From NCBI RefSeq assembly GCF_003030345.1, contig NZ_CP028158.1, forward strand, positions 2,170,001 to 2,234,000: 64,000 bases of DNA, written 5' to 3'. Positions 51,753-60,377 of this stretch are shown in pieces. This DNA is from Plantactinospora sp. BC1 (GTDB lineage Bacteria; Actinomycetota; Actinomycetes; Mycobacteriales; Micromonosporaceae). Each line of letters starts with the position of its first letter. The stretch's first letter is position 1. Position numbers and translations under genes: made by a program. The notes below the pieces were generated by a model, which worked only from the letters and a program-made list of their open reading frames with translations, made no database searches and was not told the origin of the DNA.

Positions 51753-52508
51753 TCACCGGGGCAGGATCCGCTCCAGCAGCAGCGGGACCAGCCGATCCGC
51801 CTGGTCGTCCAGATAGAAGTGGCCGCCGGGCAGCGAGTGCACGTCGAGCCCGGCGTTGGTGTGCACCACCCACCGCCGGGCGTCGGCGGCGGTGAAGGTG
51901 TGGTCCCGGTCCCCGACGATCGCGGTGATCGGGCAGTTCAGCGGCTCGCCGGCCGCGTAGCGGTAGGTCTCGATCAGCCGCAGGTCGCCCCGGACCATCG
52001 GCAGCGTCAACTGCCGGATCTCGTCGAGTTCCAGCAGTTCCACGCCGCTGCCGCCGAGTTCCCGCAGATACGCGACCACCCCGTCGTCGTCGCGCAGATG
52101 CACCCCGATCGAATGTCGGGCCGACGGTGCCGGACCGGCCGACACGAAGAGCCGGCGCACCGTCAACGAGTCGCTGCGGCGCAACCGGCGGGCCACCTCG
52201 AAGGCGACCACGGTGCCCATGCTGTGCCCGAAGAAGACCACCGGTCCGGTCAGTTCCCGCTCGACCGCCGCGACGATCTCGTCGACCAGTACGCCCATGT
52301 CGTCGATGACCGGCTCGCCGTACCGGTTCTGCCGGCCCGGGTACTGCACCCCGATCACCTCGATCGAGTCGGGCACCAGTTCCGCCCAGCGCCGGTAGCC
52401 CGCCGCCCCGCCGCCCGCGTGCGGGAAGCAGACGAGCCGTACGGTGGCCCGGGGCGCGGCCGCGAAGCGGAGGAACCAGTCGTTCGTGACCCTGCCGTAC
52501 GTGCTCAC
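51753..52508 (-). CDS. type II (editing) thioesterase
   Basis: A 251-residue alpha/beta hydrolase of the RifR/GrsT type: LVCFPHAGGGAAGYRRWAELVP, the nucleophile elbow GHSMG, and the His in LPGGHFYLDD. Type II thioesterases clear misloaded or stalled acyl groups from PCP/ACP domains of NRPS/PKS lines. It is the last gene of the fatty-acyl ligase-SARP-thioesterase operon (49 bases after the SARP gene). The GTG start has AAAGGG upstream. Confidence 0.93.
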   Translation of the reverse strand: MSTYGRVTNDWFLRFAAAPRATVRLVCFPHAGGGAAGYRRWAELVPDSIEVIGVQYPGRQNRYGEPVIDDMGVLVDEIVAAVERELTGPVVFFGHSMGTVVAFEVARRLRRSDSLTVRRLFVSAGPAPSARHSIGVHLRDDDGVVAYLRELGGSGVELLELDEIRQLTLPMVRGDLRLIETYRYAAGEPLNCPITAIVGDRDHTFTAADARRWVVHTNAGLDVHSLPGGHFYLDDQADRLVPLLLERILPR

Positions 52509-52557
52509 CGGCGCAGCCCTTTCCCTCGGTGGAGTTGTCCCGGGCGGAGCCGGGTGG

Positions 52558-54534
52558 TCAGCCGTTCTCCTTGGCGCCCGGGCCCGGGCGGCTGCCGAAC
52601 GTCCGGTCCAGCGCCGCGTACCGCTCGTCGGCCGTCTCCTCGTCCGCGGCCTGTTCCATGGCGAGCGCCCGGACCAGGTCGTGGAAGAAGTATCGCGCCT
52701 GGCTCGAACCGTCGACCTGGACGACGTCCAGCAGTCGGGCGTCGACCAGTTGCTCCAGCAGCTCCCGCGCGGTGGCGAGGGTGACGTCGAGCAGCACCGC
52801 CGCGGTCCAGATGGCGAACCGGGGCGCGTCCAGCAGGGCCAGCAGCCGGAAGGCACGCCGGGCCGGCTCGTCCAGGCCCTGGAGGCTCAGCGCCACGCTG
52901 GCCCGTACCTCCAGGTCGCCGATCCGCAGCTCGTCCAGCCGCCGACGCTGGCTGGAGAGCCGGTCGGCGAGCCGGGCCAGCCGCCAGTGCGGCTTGGCGG
53001 TGAGCCGGGCACCCGCGATGCGTACGCCGAGCGGCAGGTGCCCGCAGAGTTCGACGATGCGTACCGCGGACTCCGGCTCGGCGGCCACCCGGGCGGCACC
53101 GACGATCTTGGAGAGCAGCTCCAGCGCCTGCCGGTGTTCGAGGACGTCCAGGTCGATCAGGGGTACGCCCTCCAGCGCCGCCAGCCGGGCCCGGCTGGTC
53201 ACCATCGCCGCGCAGGTCGGGCTCTCCGGCAGCAGCGGGCGTACCTGCTGCTCGCTGGCGGCGTTGTCGAGCAGCACCAGTACCCGCCGCCCGGCGAGCC
53301 GGTTCTGGTAGAGCTGGACCCGCTCCGCCATCGACGGCGGGATCTCCGACGCCTCCACCCCGAGCGCCCGCAGGATGGTGCCGAGCAGGTCCACCGGGTC
53401 CGCCGGCTGTGGTCCGGCGCCGCGCAGGTCCAGATAGATCTGCCCGTCCGGGTACGACGAGCGCAGCAGGTGTCCGACGTGGATCGCCAGGGCGGTCTTG
53501 CCCAGCCCGGCCATCCCGCCGATCACGCAGGCGAGCCGCCGCCCACCGTTGTCCGCCCGGGTACGCAGCAGCGCGACCACCTGGGCGGCCTCCCGGTCCC
53601 GGCCGGTGAAGTCGGCCACGTCCGGCGGGAGCCGGGCCGGCAGCGGTTCGGCCGGGGTACGCCGGACGGCCACCCGGACCTCCGGCGCCGGCAGGGTCAG
53701 CGACGCCTCGGCGGCCAGGATGGACTTGTGCAGGTCCTGTAGCTCGCGTCCCGGGTCGATGCCGAGTTCCTCGGCGAGCAGGTGCCGGTAGTCCTGGTAG
53801 CTGGCGAGCGCGTCGGCCTGCCGGCCGCAGCGGTAGAGCGTCAGCATGAGCTGGCCGCGCAACTGCTCGCGCAGCGGGTCCGCCGCGACCAGCCCGGTCA
53901 GCTCGACGACCAGCCGCCCGTGCTGGCCGAGCGCCAGTTCCGCGTCGATCCGGTCGCCGAGCGCGGCCAGCCGCGCCTCCTCCAGGCGGGGCCGCTCCGC
54001 GTCGCTGAGGAACTCGGTCACCCCGGCGAGGGCGGGGCCGCGCCACAGCGCGAGGGCGCCGCGCAGCGCCTCGGCGGCGTCGGCGGGCCGGCCCTCGGCG
54101 AGGGCGTCCCGGCCCCGCGCCGCGAGCTGCTCGAAACGCACCAGGTCGAACCGCTCGGGTGCGACCCGCAGCACGTAGCCGGGGCGCTGCCGGACGATCT
54201 CGGCGTCCGGTGCGAGCTTGGCGCGCAGCCGGGAGACGTACGTCTGGATCTGCGCGGCGGCGGTGACCGGCGGGTCGTCGCCCCAGAGCACCACGGCGAG
54301 CCGCGAGTCGGAGACCACCCGACCCCGGGCGAGCAGCAGTACGGCGAGCACGGTGCGTACCTTGGACGCGCTGAGTTCGACCAGGCCGGTCGAGTCGACC
54401 ACCTCGACCGAGCCGAGGATCCGGAATTCCATCTCCCCGGGCCGGGGGTGGCCGGTCACGCCCGGCCCGGTGGAATCGACCGGTGCCGGAGCCGGCGGGG
54501 TTCCGAACATCAGGACCTCCCCGCCGGACGTCAT
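52558..54534 (-). CDS. SARP/AfsR-type pathway regulator
   Basis: A 658-residue regulator. Residues about 40-125 form an OmpR-like DNA-binding domain (MEFRILGSVEVVDSTGLVEL), about 130-275 a BTAD (DAEALRGALALWRG-like; LREQLRGQLMLTLYRCGRQADALASYQ), then NB-ARC with Walker A GGMAGLGKT and LVLLDNA. It lacks the C-terminal TPR array of AfsR. SARPs activate antibiotic clusters by binding phased heptamer repeats. ATG 54534 overlaps the FAAL stop (ATGA) and has AAGGA; ATG 54510 with GGGGAGG is an alternative start. It is the probable activator of this lipopeptide cluster. Confidence 0.92.
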   Translation of the reverse strand: MTSGGEVLMFGTPPAPAPVDSTGPGVTGHPRPGEMEFRILGSVEVVDSTGLVELSASKVRTVLAVLLLARGRVVSDSRLAVVLWGDDPPVTAAAQIQTYVSRLRAKLAPDAEIVRQRPGYVLRVAPERFDLVRFEQLAARGRDALAEGRPADAAEALRGALALWRGPALAGVTEFLSDAERPRLEEARLAALGDRIDAELALGQHGRLVVELTGLVAADPLREQLRGQLMLTLYRCGRQADALASYQDYRHLLAEELGIDPGRELQDLHKSILAAEASLTLPAPEVRVAVRRTPAEPLPARLPPDVADFTGRDREAAQVVALLRTRADNGGRRLACVIGGMAGLGKTALAIHVGHLLRSSYPDGQIYLDLRGAGPQPADPVDLLGTILRALGVEASEIPPSMAERVQLYQNRLAGRRVLVLLDNAASEQQVRPLLPESPTCAAMVTSRARLAALEGVPLIDLDVLEHRQALELLSKIVGAARVAAEPESAVRIVELCGHLPLGVRIAGARLTAKPHWRLARLADRLSSQRRRLDELRIGDLEVRASVALSLQGLDEPARRAFRLLALLDAPRFAIWTAAVLLDVTLATARELLEQLVDARLLDVVQVDGSSQARYFFHDLVRALAMEQAADEETADERYAALDRTFGSRPGPGAKENG

Positions 54535-56327
54535 CGGAAGTCCTTGCCGTGGCTCACCGCGAGCGGCCGGCCGACCGCGCGGTAACGGCGCCGGGTCTCG
54601 ATGTCCAGGTCCTCGTAGACCGGGTCGAGGGCGTCGGCCATGAACAGCTCCCGCATCAGCGCCCGCTGCACCTTGCCGCCGGGCGACTTGCGCACCTTGC
54701 CGGGGCGCAGGAAGGCCACGTTGGCCACCCGTACCCCGAAGCACCGGCTGAGCCAGTCCTTGACGCCACGGGCCAGCGACGAGAGCGTCGCCGGGTCGGC
54801 CGGCTCCGCCTCGACCTCGTGCAGGACGACGATCTCCTGTCGGGGCGACGGCACCGCGAAGACGGTGCCGGTCAGATCGGCGAACCGGGTGTCGGAGGTG
54901 CGGACCGCCTTCTCCATGTCGTGCGGATAGAGGCTCCGCCCGCCGATGACCAGCATCTCGCGCATCCGGCCGAGCACGTAGAGCTCGGCGCCGGCCCAGA
55001 CGCCGAGGTCACCGGTACGCAGGTAGCCGCCCTCGCCGTCGGCGGTGGTCGCCTCGAAGGCCCGGTCGCTCTCCACCTCGCGCCGCCAGTAGCCACGGGC
55101 CACGCTCCGGCCCCGGATCCAGATCTCGCCGAGCCGTCCGTCGGGCAGTATCGCGGTGGTGTCCGGGTCGACGATCCTGACGTCAAGACCATTTACCGTG
55201 CCGCTACTGACAAGCGATCTCGCCGCGGCCGCATCGGTCGCCGCCGGCAGCAGGATGTTCTGTTCCAACCGGCTCGGATCGAACCGTTCCACCGCGAGCG
55301 GACGACCGGGTCGGGTGCCGGAGACGAACAATGTCGACTCGGTGATGTGATAGCCGACCCGCACCGCTTCGCGACGGAACCCGGCCGGCGCGAACCGGTC
55401 GGCGAATTCGATCAGCGGCTCGGGCTCGATCGGATCCGCCCCGCCGACGCAGGCGTGCTCCCACCGGGCCAGGTCCAAGCCTCTGACCTGCTCGTCGGTC
55501 ACCCCGCGCGCGCACATCCGGTAGGCGAAACCGGGCGCGGAACTGATCCGCACATCGCATTTGTCGATAGCTTTCAACCAACGGAACGGATCGGTGAAAA
55601 AATCATCGGGCGACATGAGCACGGTGGTGGCGCCGCGATAGAGCGGTTCGAGCAGCATTTTGAGCAGACCGGCGCCGTCGTGCAGTGGCAACCAACCGAG
55701 GGAACGGTCCTGCGGCGTCAGCGAAAACGCGTCCCTGAACATTTCGAAGTTGTGCGCCAGGTTCTCATGGCTGATCATCACACCTTTTGGATCGCTCATG
55801 GACCCGGTCGTATAGCGCAGCAGTGCCAAGGTGCTCGAACCGATGTGCGTCGGCCCGTCCCAGGCACCCGGGGCAGCCGGCCCGGCGAGGTCGGTGGCGG
55901 TGCAGAGCAGCCGGTCCAGCCCGTCCTGGCTCATCCAGTCGGAGACCGTGACCAGGCTTCCGCTGTCGGTCAGCACGATCCTCGGGTCGGAGTCCAGCGC
56001 GATCCCGGTGGCCCGCATGAGGTGGTGCTTGTCCCCGTCGGGCAGCGGGGCCGGCACCGGGACGACACCGGCATACATACAGCCCAGGATGCTTTTGACG
56101 AACTCTAGGCCCGTCGGATAGAGCAGTAGTGCGCGATCGCCGGGACGACAGCGGTCCCGGAGTCTGCCGGCCAACTGCCGGGCAGCCCGGTCCAGCTCGC
56201 CGTAGCTCAAGGACTCCGAACGTTCTTCACGTTCGTCCCAACGGAGGAGGACAACAGCCTCCCGGTCCGGATCCTGGTCGGCGTGTCGGGCGACCCGCTC
56301 CACCAAACCCACGATTCCCACCCGCAT
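54531..56327 (-). CDS. fatty-acyl-AMP ligase (FAAL), stand-alone
   Basis: A 598-residue adenylating enzyme of the FAAL type. The P-loop is TTGSMSDPKGVMISHEN; GWLPLHDGAGLLKMLLEPLY and RTGDLGVW are FAAL/ANL segments; the C-terminal Lys region reads KSPGGKVQRALM. FAALs make fatty acyl-adenylates and pass them to an ACP or the starter C domain, giving N-acylated peptides. It heads a three-gene operon with the SARP and thioesterase. ATG 56327 follows GGGGGGA. It predicts that the peptide product is lipidated. Confidence 0.92.
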   Translation of the reverse strand: MRVGIVGLVERVARHADQDPDREAVVLLRWDEREERSESLSYGELDRAARQLAGRLRDRCRPGDRALLLYPTGLEFVKSILGCMYAGVVPVPAPLPDGDKHHLMRATGIALDSDPRIVLTDSGSLVTVSDWMSQDGLDRLLCTATDLAGPAAPGAWDGPTHIGSSTLALLRYTTGSMSDPKGVMISHENLAHNFEMFRDAFSLTPQDRSLGWLPLHDGAGLLKMLLEPLYRGATTVLMSPDDFFTDPFRWLKAIDKCDVRISSAPGFAYRMCARGVTDEQVRGLDLARWEHACVGGADPIEPEPLIEFADRFAPAGFRREAVRVGYHITESTLFVSGTRPGRPLAVERFDPSRLEQNILLPAATDAAAARSLVSSGTVNGLDVRIVDPDTTAILPDGRLGEIWIRGRSVARGYWRREVESDRAFEATTADGEGGYLRTGDLGVWAGAELYVLGRMREMLVIGGRSLYPHDMEKAVRTSDTRFADLTGTVFAVPSPRQEIVVLHEVEAEPADPATLSSLARGVKDWLSRCFGVRVANVAFLRPGKVRKSPGGKVQRALMRELFMADALDPVYEDLDIETRRRYRAVGRPLAVSHGKDFR

Positions 56328-56456
56328 TTCCCCCCAAAATGTTGGCTACAGGAAGCGTGGCCAACCACGGCGGGCCGCCGAATGAGCGACAGGCTCCCAG
56401 CGGCCACGACCGCGGACGCCAGTACTCCCAAACGCTCACGGACGGTTCCGCCTACG

Positions 56457-56474
56457 ATATCGGTGCACCGATAT
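56457..56474. promoter_or_regulatory. 18-bp perfect palindrome upstream of the FAAL operon
   Basis: ATATCGGTGCACCGATAT is fully symmetric and lies 130 bases before the FAAL start. It looks like the site of a dimeric regulator. It does not look like the direct repeats used by SARPs, so another regulator is probably involved. Confidence 0.65.
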
Positions 56475-56794
56475 TCAATCAAGTCAGGTTGGAGACAGCG
56501 ATAAGAACTTCGAGCGAAACATCGGGATAACGTCCCGTCGCTTATCGAGTCCGGGCCTTCACTACCGAATGGTAACCTTGTCTGCATTGCCGCAATGTCC
56601 CGCCCACCAGGGCAATTGGCCCGGCCGGCCGGGATACTCACCGTTTCTTTGCCGACGCAAACAACATAGTCGGGCGTCGTGTGGATACGGCCGCGTATCC
56701 AGAAGACAAGACAGTTTCACATACTCGTCCGTAACCAGGGCGATCCGCAGCCGGAACAGGCCGGGCGGAGTCGGAAATAGGGGACGGCATGCGA

Positions 56795-56836
56795 GAAGCC
56801 CGCCCTGGCGGCCGGGTGGCTGCCAGGGCGGGCTTC
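56795..56836 (-). terminator. 15-bp perfect stem-loop ending the hydroxylase operon
   Basis: GAAGCCCGCCCTGGC (56795-56809) pairs with GCCAGGGCGGGCTTC (56822-56836) around a 12-base loop, 25 bases past the stop of the first hydroxylase gene. It separates the NRPS-MFS-hydroxylase transcript from the FAAL operon. Confidence 0.8.
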
Positions 56837-56860
56837 CGCTCGCGCTGGGTCGGGCTGGGG

Positions 56861-57811
56861 TCAGGCGTTCGACGGCTCCGCCATCGCCACCGCGATCTGC
56901 CGAGGGCCGGTGAACGGCTCGCGGCCGTGCGCCGCGAGCATGTTGTCGACCACCAGCACGTCGTCGTACTGCCAGTCGAACCGTACGGTCGCGGCACGGT
57001 AACAGTCGCGCAGGTGGGAGATGACGTCGTCCGGGATCCGGGCCCCGTCACCGTAGTAGGTGTTCGTCGGCAGGTCCTCCTCGTCGAACATCTCCAGGAC
57101 CCCCTCCCGGACGTCCCTCGGCAGCGTCGTCACGTGGAAGAACGTGGCGTGGTTGAACCACACCGCCTCGCCGCTGACCGGGTGCGTGTGCACCGGCTTG
57201 CGGACCGCCCGGGTCCGCAACCCGCCGCCGTCCCGCCATTCGGTCTCGATCCCGTTGCCCGCGCAGTACTCCGTGACGGCCGCCCGGTCGTCGGTGTTGA
57301 AGATCTGCTGCCACGAGGTGCCGAACGAGCCGTGGAAGTTGCGCACCACCATCCAGCCCCGCCGGACGAACTCCTCGCGGATGGTCGGGTCGATCGACCG
57401 GTACACCTTGCGGATGTCGGCCAGCGGGGTGGCCCCCCGGGTGGCCGGCGCCTGTCGGCAGTAGAAGTAGAGGGTCAGCGGCCACACCGCCTGGTAGGAG
57501 TTCTCGTTGTGCAGGAAGATCTCCTCTTCCGGCGGGTAATCGGTCGAGGTGTAGACCTGGCCCTTGATCGTGCTCCGCGGCGAGGAGCGCTCCGAATAGG
57601 TCAGCGGCGGGCCGGAGAGCGCGCGCACCACCGCGTCGAAGCCGTCGACCCCACCGACGGAGAAGCCACGCAGCAGCAGCGCACCCCGCTCGTTGAGGAT
57701 CTTCCGCAGGCCGGCACGCTCGGCCCGGATCAGCTCCCCGATCTCGGCGCCGGCCGACTCGCGGGTGACCAGGTGCGGCATTGTTCCGATGTCAGTAGTG
57801 GAGGAAGTCAT
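56861..57811 (-). CDS. SyrP-like Fe(II)/2-oxoglutarate amino-acid hydroxylase (1)
   Basis: A 316-residue double-stranded beta-helix oxygenase. Metal ligands are likely H101 and E103 (HNENSY) and H295 (AAHGREPFTG), with R304 for 2-oxoglutarate. The framework (YTSTDYPP, WPLTLYFYCRQAPATRGATP) matches the SyrP/KtzO group, which beta-hydroxylates amino acids while bound to a PCP, often Asp, Glu or Asn. It precedes a terminator hairpin and follows the second hydroxylase by 46 bases. ATG 57811 has GAGGAAG upstream, close to the start codon. Confidence 0.88.
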   Translation of the reverse strand: MTSSTTDIGTMPHLVTRESAGAEIGELIRAERAGLRKILNERGALLLRGFSVGGVDGFDAVVRALSGPPLTYSERSSPRSTIKGQVYTSTDYPPEEEIFLHNENSYQAVWPLTLYFYCRQAPATRGATPLADIRKVYRSIDPTIREEFVRRGWMVVRNFHGSFGTSWQQIFNTDDRAAVTEYCAGNGIETEWRDGGGLRTRAVRKPVHTHPVSGEAVWFNHATFFHVTTLPRDVREGVLEMFDEEDLPTNTYYGDGARIPDDVISHLRDCYRAATVRFDWQYDDVLVVDNMLAAHGREPFTGPRQIAVAMAEPSNA

Positions 57812-57857
57812 GGTCCGGCCCTTCGGTCTGGACAACTCCGCGCGGCGATCCGGCGGC

Positions 57858-58799
57858 TCAGTCGGACATGGCAACCAGGACCCGGCGCCGTCCGGTGAAC
57901 GGACGCCGGCCGTGGCCGACCAGTACATTGTCGATCAGCAACACGTCGCCCTGGCACCAGTTGACATCGACGGCGCTCTCCAGACCGCGATCGCGTACCT
58001 GGATAACGTAGTCGTCGGGGATCGGAGTGCCGTCGGCGAAGGTGACCGACTGCGGAAGCTCGTCCGGCGGCAACACCTCGGCCAGCGACTTCGCGGTCTC
58101 GTCACCGAGCGCCGCCGGGTGCCACTGGTCGGACTGGTTGAACCACACCTCGACCCCGGTCACCGGGTGCCGGGTGGTGGAGGGGCGGTCCTGGGTGACT
58201 CGCAGCCCACCGTCGGACTTCCACTCCCACTTCGCCTCGGTGCTGCTCAGGAACGCCTCGACCTCGTCCCGGTCGGCGGTCTCGAAGGTGTCCTGCCAGC
58301 TCTTGCCGAGACCGAAGCCGTCGTGCAGGTTCTGGGTGTAGCGCACCCCACCGGCGTACGCGGCGCGCACCTCCGGGTCCAGCGAGTGCAGCCAGAGTGC
58401 GGCGTCGACCACCGGAGTGGCGCCACCGGTCTCCGCCGCCGTGTGGCAGAAGAACATCAGCCGGGACGGCCACTGGTGGGCGTACGACAGCTCGTTGTGC
58501 ATCGAGATGGTGAACTCGGGCGGGTACTCGGTGGAGGTGTAGACGTTCTTCCCCACCTTGGTGCGCGGCGAGTTGCCGTGCACGTACGCCAGCCGGTTGG
58601 GCAGCAGCCGGTCCATGACCGGGTCGAGCGTCTCCTCCGTCACCTGGAAGCCGCGGAAGACCAGCGCCTTCTCGGCGGTCAGCAGCTTCTCCAGGTCCGG
58701 CGTCGTCGAGAGGTAGTCGACCAGCCCCTGCGGGCTCGCCGCCACCCCGGCGGCCGCCGGGTCGATCTCCATCGGTCTCCAGGTCTGGTGACCTTCCAT
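57858..58799 (-). CDS. SyrP-like Fe(II)/2-oxoglutarate amino-acid hydroxylase (2)
   Basis: A 313-residue homologue of the neighbouring hydroxylase. Ligands are H101, E103 (HNELSY) and H296 (VGHGRRPFTG), with the same YTSTEYPP and GGATP elements. The two share the framework but differ clearly elsewhere, so they probably hydroxylate different residues or faces, as the KtzO/KtzP pair does in kutzneride biosynthesis. ATG 58799 follows AAGGGAG at 6 bases. Confidence 0.88.
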   Translation of the reverse strand: MEGHQTWRPMEIDPAAAGVAASPQGLVDYLSTTPDLEKLLTAEKALVFRGFQVTEETLDPVMDRLLPNRLAYVHGNSPRTKVGKNVYTSTEYPPEFTISMHNELSYAHQWPSRLMFFCHTAAETGGATPVVDAALWLHSLDPEVRAAYAGGVRYTQNLHDGFGLGKSWQDTFETADRDEVEAFLSSTEAKWEWKSDGGLRVTQDRPSTTRHPVTGVEVWFNQSDQWHPAALGDETAKSLAEVLPPDELPQSVTFADGTPIPDDYVIQVRDRGLESAVDVNWCQGDVLLIDNVLVGHGRRPFTGRRRVLVAMSD

Positions 58800-58910
58800 C
58801 GGACTCTCCCTTCGAGGGGACTCCCGCGAAAGGTGGAGACCGGTAGCGGGAATCGGAAGGTAATGCGTCGGTGACACAGCCGTCATCCAGTCCAAGGATG
58901 CAGGCAAGAT

Positions 58911-60377
58911 CTATACTTTCTCGATACTGCGGCCATTGGCCGACTGAGCTGCGGCAACGGTCGGGCCGGCGGCGCCGTTCCCGGTCCGGACACCGGCCGC
59001 CGGAGGCACGTTGTTGCGGCCGGGCGCCGCGTGCCGGCCGAGTCGGCGGACCATCCGGGCGTTGTCCGGAGTCCGGGCGATGCCCCGCACCGCCGGACTG
59101 AGCACGGCGAGCACCACCAGCGACGACATCACCGCGCTGAGCCACAGCACCGTCGGCCGGATCCCGGCGCCGGCCAGCAGCACCCCGCCACCCAGCGCGC
59201 CGAGGAAGTTCGACCCCGAGGCCAGCAGCGTGGCCACCGCGCCGACCCGACCCATCATCGGATCCGGGGTGATCCGGACCATGTACACCATGCCGACCAC
59301 GTTGAAGAGTCCGCCGACGTAGCTGTTGGCGGCGAAGATCACCGACAGGTGGACCGGGTTGGTGGTGAAGGCCATCAGCGGCACCGTCACCGCCCAGGCG
59401 GCCAGCCCGCCCACCACCAGGGCCCGCAGGGTGGCCCGGCGCAGCCACCACATGCCGCTCAGCGCGCCGAGCATCCCGCCGATGCCACTGGCCCCGATCA
59501 CCGCGCCGACCACGGCGGCCGAACCGCCGCCGTTGCGGATGATGACCATCAGCGCCAGGGTGAGCGCCTGGAAGACGGCATTGCTGATCGCCACGAACCC
59601 CAACACGGTACGCAGGAAGCGCTGTTGCCACATCCAGGCCAGCCCCTCGGCGATGTCGGCGCGCAGCGTGGTGACGCGTCGCTCCGTACGGGCCTGTTGG
59701 AAGGGCTTGCGGATCAGCAGCAGCGCGATCAGGGAGCCGAGGTGGGCGATCGTGGTGAAGAGGAACGGCGCCCACTTGGCCGCCGTGAAGAGCACCCCGC
59801 CGACCGGCTGGCCGATCAGCACCGCCGCGCGGCCCCGGGCCTCGTTCTGGGTCAGCGCGGTCGACAGCTGATCGGCCGGGACGAGCTGCCGGACGGCGGC
59901 CCGCTCGCCGAGCTGGTAGAAGACGCTCAGGCTGGTCTGCACGAACGCCACGACCATGAGCTGAGGCACCCAGATCCGGTCGAGCAGCACGGCCAGGGCC
60001 ACGCTGCCGGTGGCGACGAGACAGCCCAGATCACAGAAGATCATCATCCGGCGGCGGTCCCAGCGGTCGACGAACGCACCCGCCGGCAGCTGGACCAGCA
60101 AATGTGGCAGCAGCGCCGCGGCGCCGACCAGGCCCGCGTTCCCGGCCGAGCCGGTGTACCAGAGCACCAGCATCGGGTACGCGATCGAGGTGATCCGGGC
60201 CCCGATCAGGGTGCCGGCCGCCCCGACCCAGAGCAGCAGGAAGTCCCGGTTGCGGCGCAGCGGGACACTCGGCGGGCCTGGTTCGGCCGGCGCCGGAGGT
60301 TCACCGGGAGGTGGCGGCGGGGCACCACGCGGCGCCGCCCCGCCGGATGGCGGGGCGGGCTCCTCCACGATGCTCAC
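58911..60377 (-). CDS. MFS transporter, likely exporter of the cluster product
   Basis: A 488-residue major-facilitator protein. About 45 Pro-rich residues precede 10-12 membrane helices; the loop between helices 2 and 3 reads [13 protein letters not shown], typical of the enterobactin-exporter/MFS_3 branch, and [16 protein letters not shown] is also typical. GTG 60377 overlaps the stop of the NRPS gene (GTGA), which ties export to synthesis. About 55 soluble residues follow the last helix. Confidence 0.9.
   Translation of the reverse strand: MSIVEEPAPPSGGAAPRGAPPPPPGEPPAPAEPGPPSVPLRRNRDFLLLWVGAAGTLIGARITSIAYPMLVLWYTGSAGNAGLVGAAALLPHLLVQLPAGAFVDRWDRRRMMIFCDLGCLVATGSVALAVLLDRIWVPQLMVVAFVQTSLSVFYQLGERAAVRQLVPADQLSTALTQNEARGRAAVLIGQPVGGVLFTAAKWAPFLFTTIAHLGSLIALLLIRKPFQQARTERRVTTLRADIAEGLAWMWQQRFLRTVLGFVAISNAVFQALTLALMVIIRNGGGSAAVVGAVIGASGIGGMLGALSGMWWLRRATLRALVVGGLAAWAVTVPLMAFTTNPVHLSVIFAANSYVGGLFNVVGMVYMVRITPDPMMGRVGAVATLLASGSNFLGALGGGVLLAGAGIRPTVLWLSAVMSSLVVLAVLSPAVRGIARTPDNARMVRRLGRHAAPGRNNVPPAAGVRTGNGAAGPTVAAAQSANGRSIEKV

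Larger units (their letters stand above)
56328..56860. other. 533-base intergenic region of the NRPS cluster
   Basis: It is less GC-rich than its surroundings. It carries the promoter of the FAAL-SARP-thioesterase operon (minus strand), an 18-bp perfect palindrome at 56457-56474, and a terminator-type hairpin next to the first hydroxylase gene. Short open frames here have no support. Confidence 0.6.
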
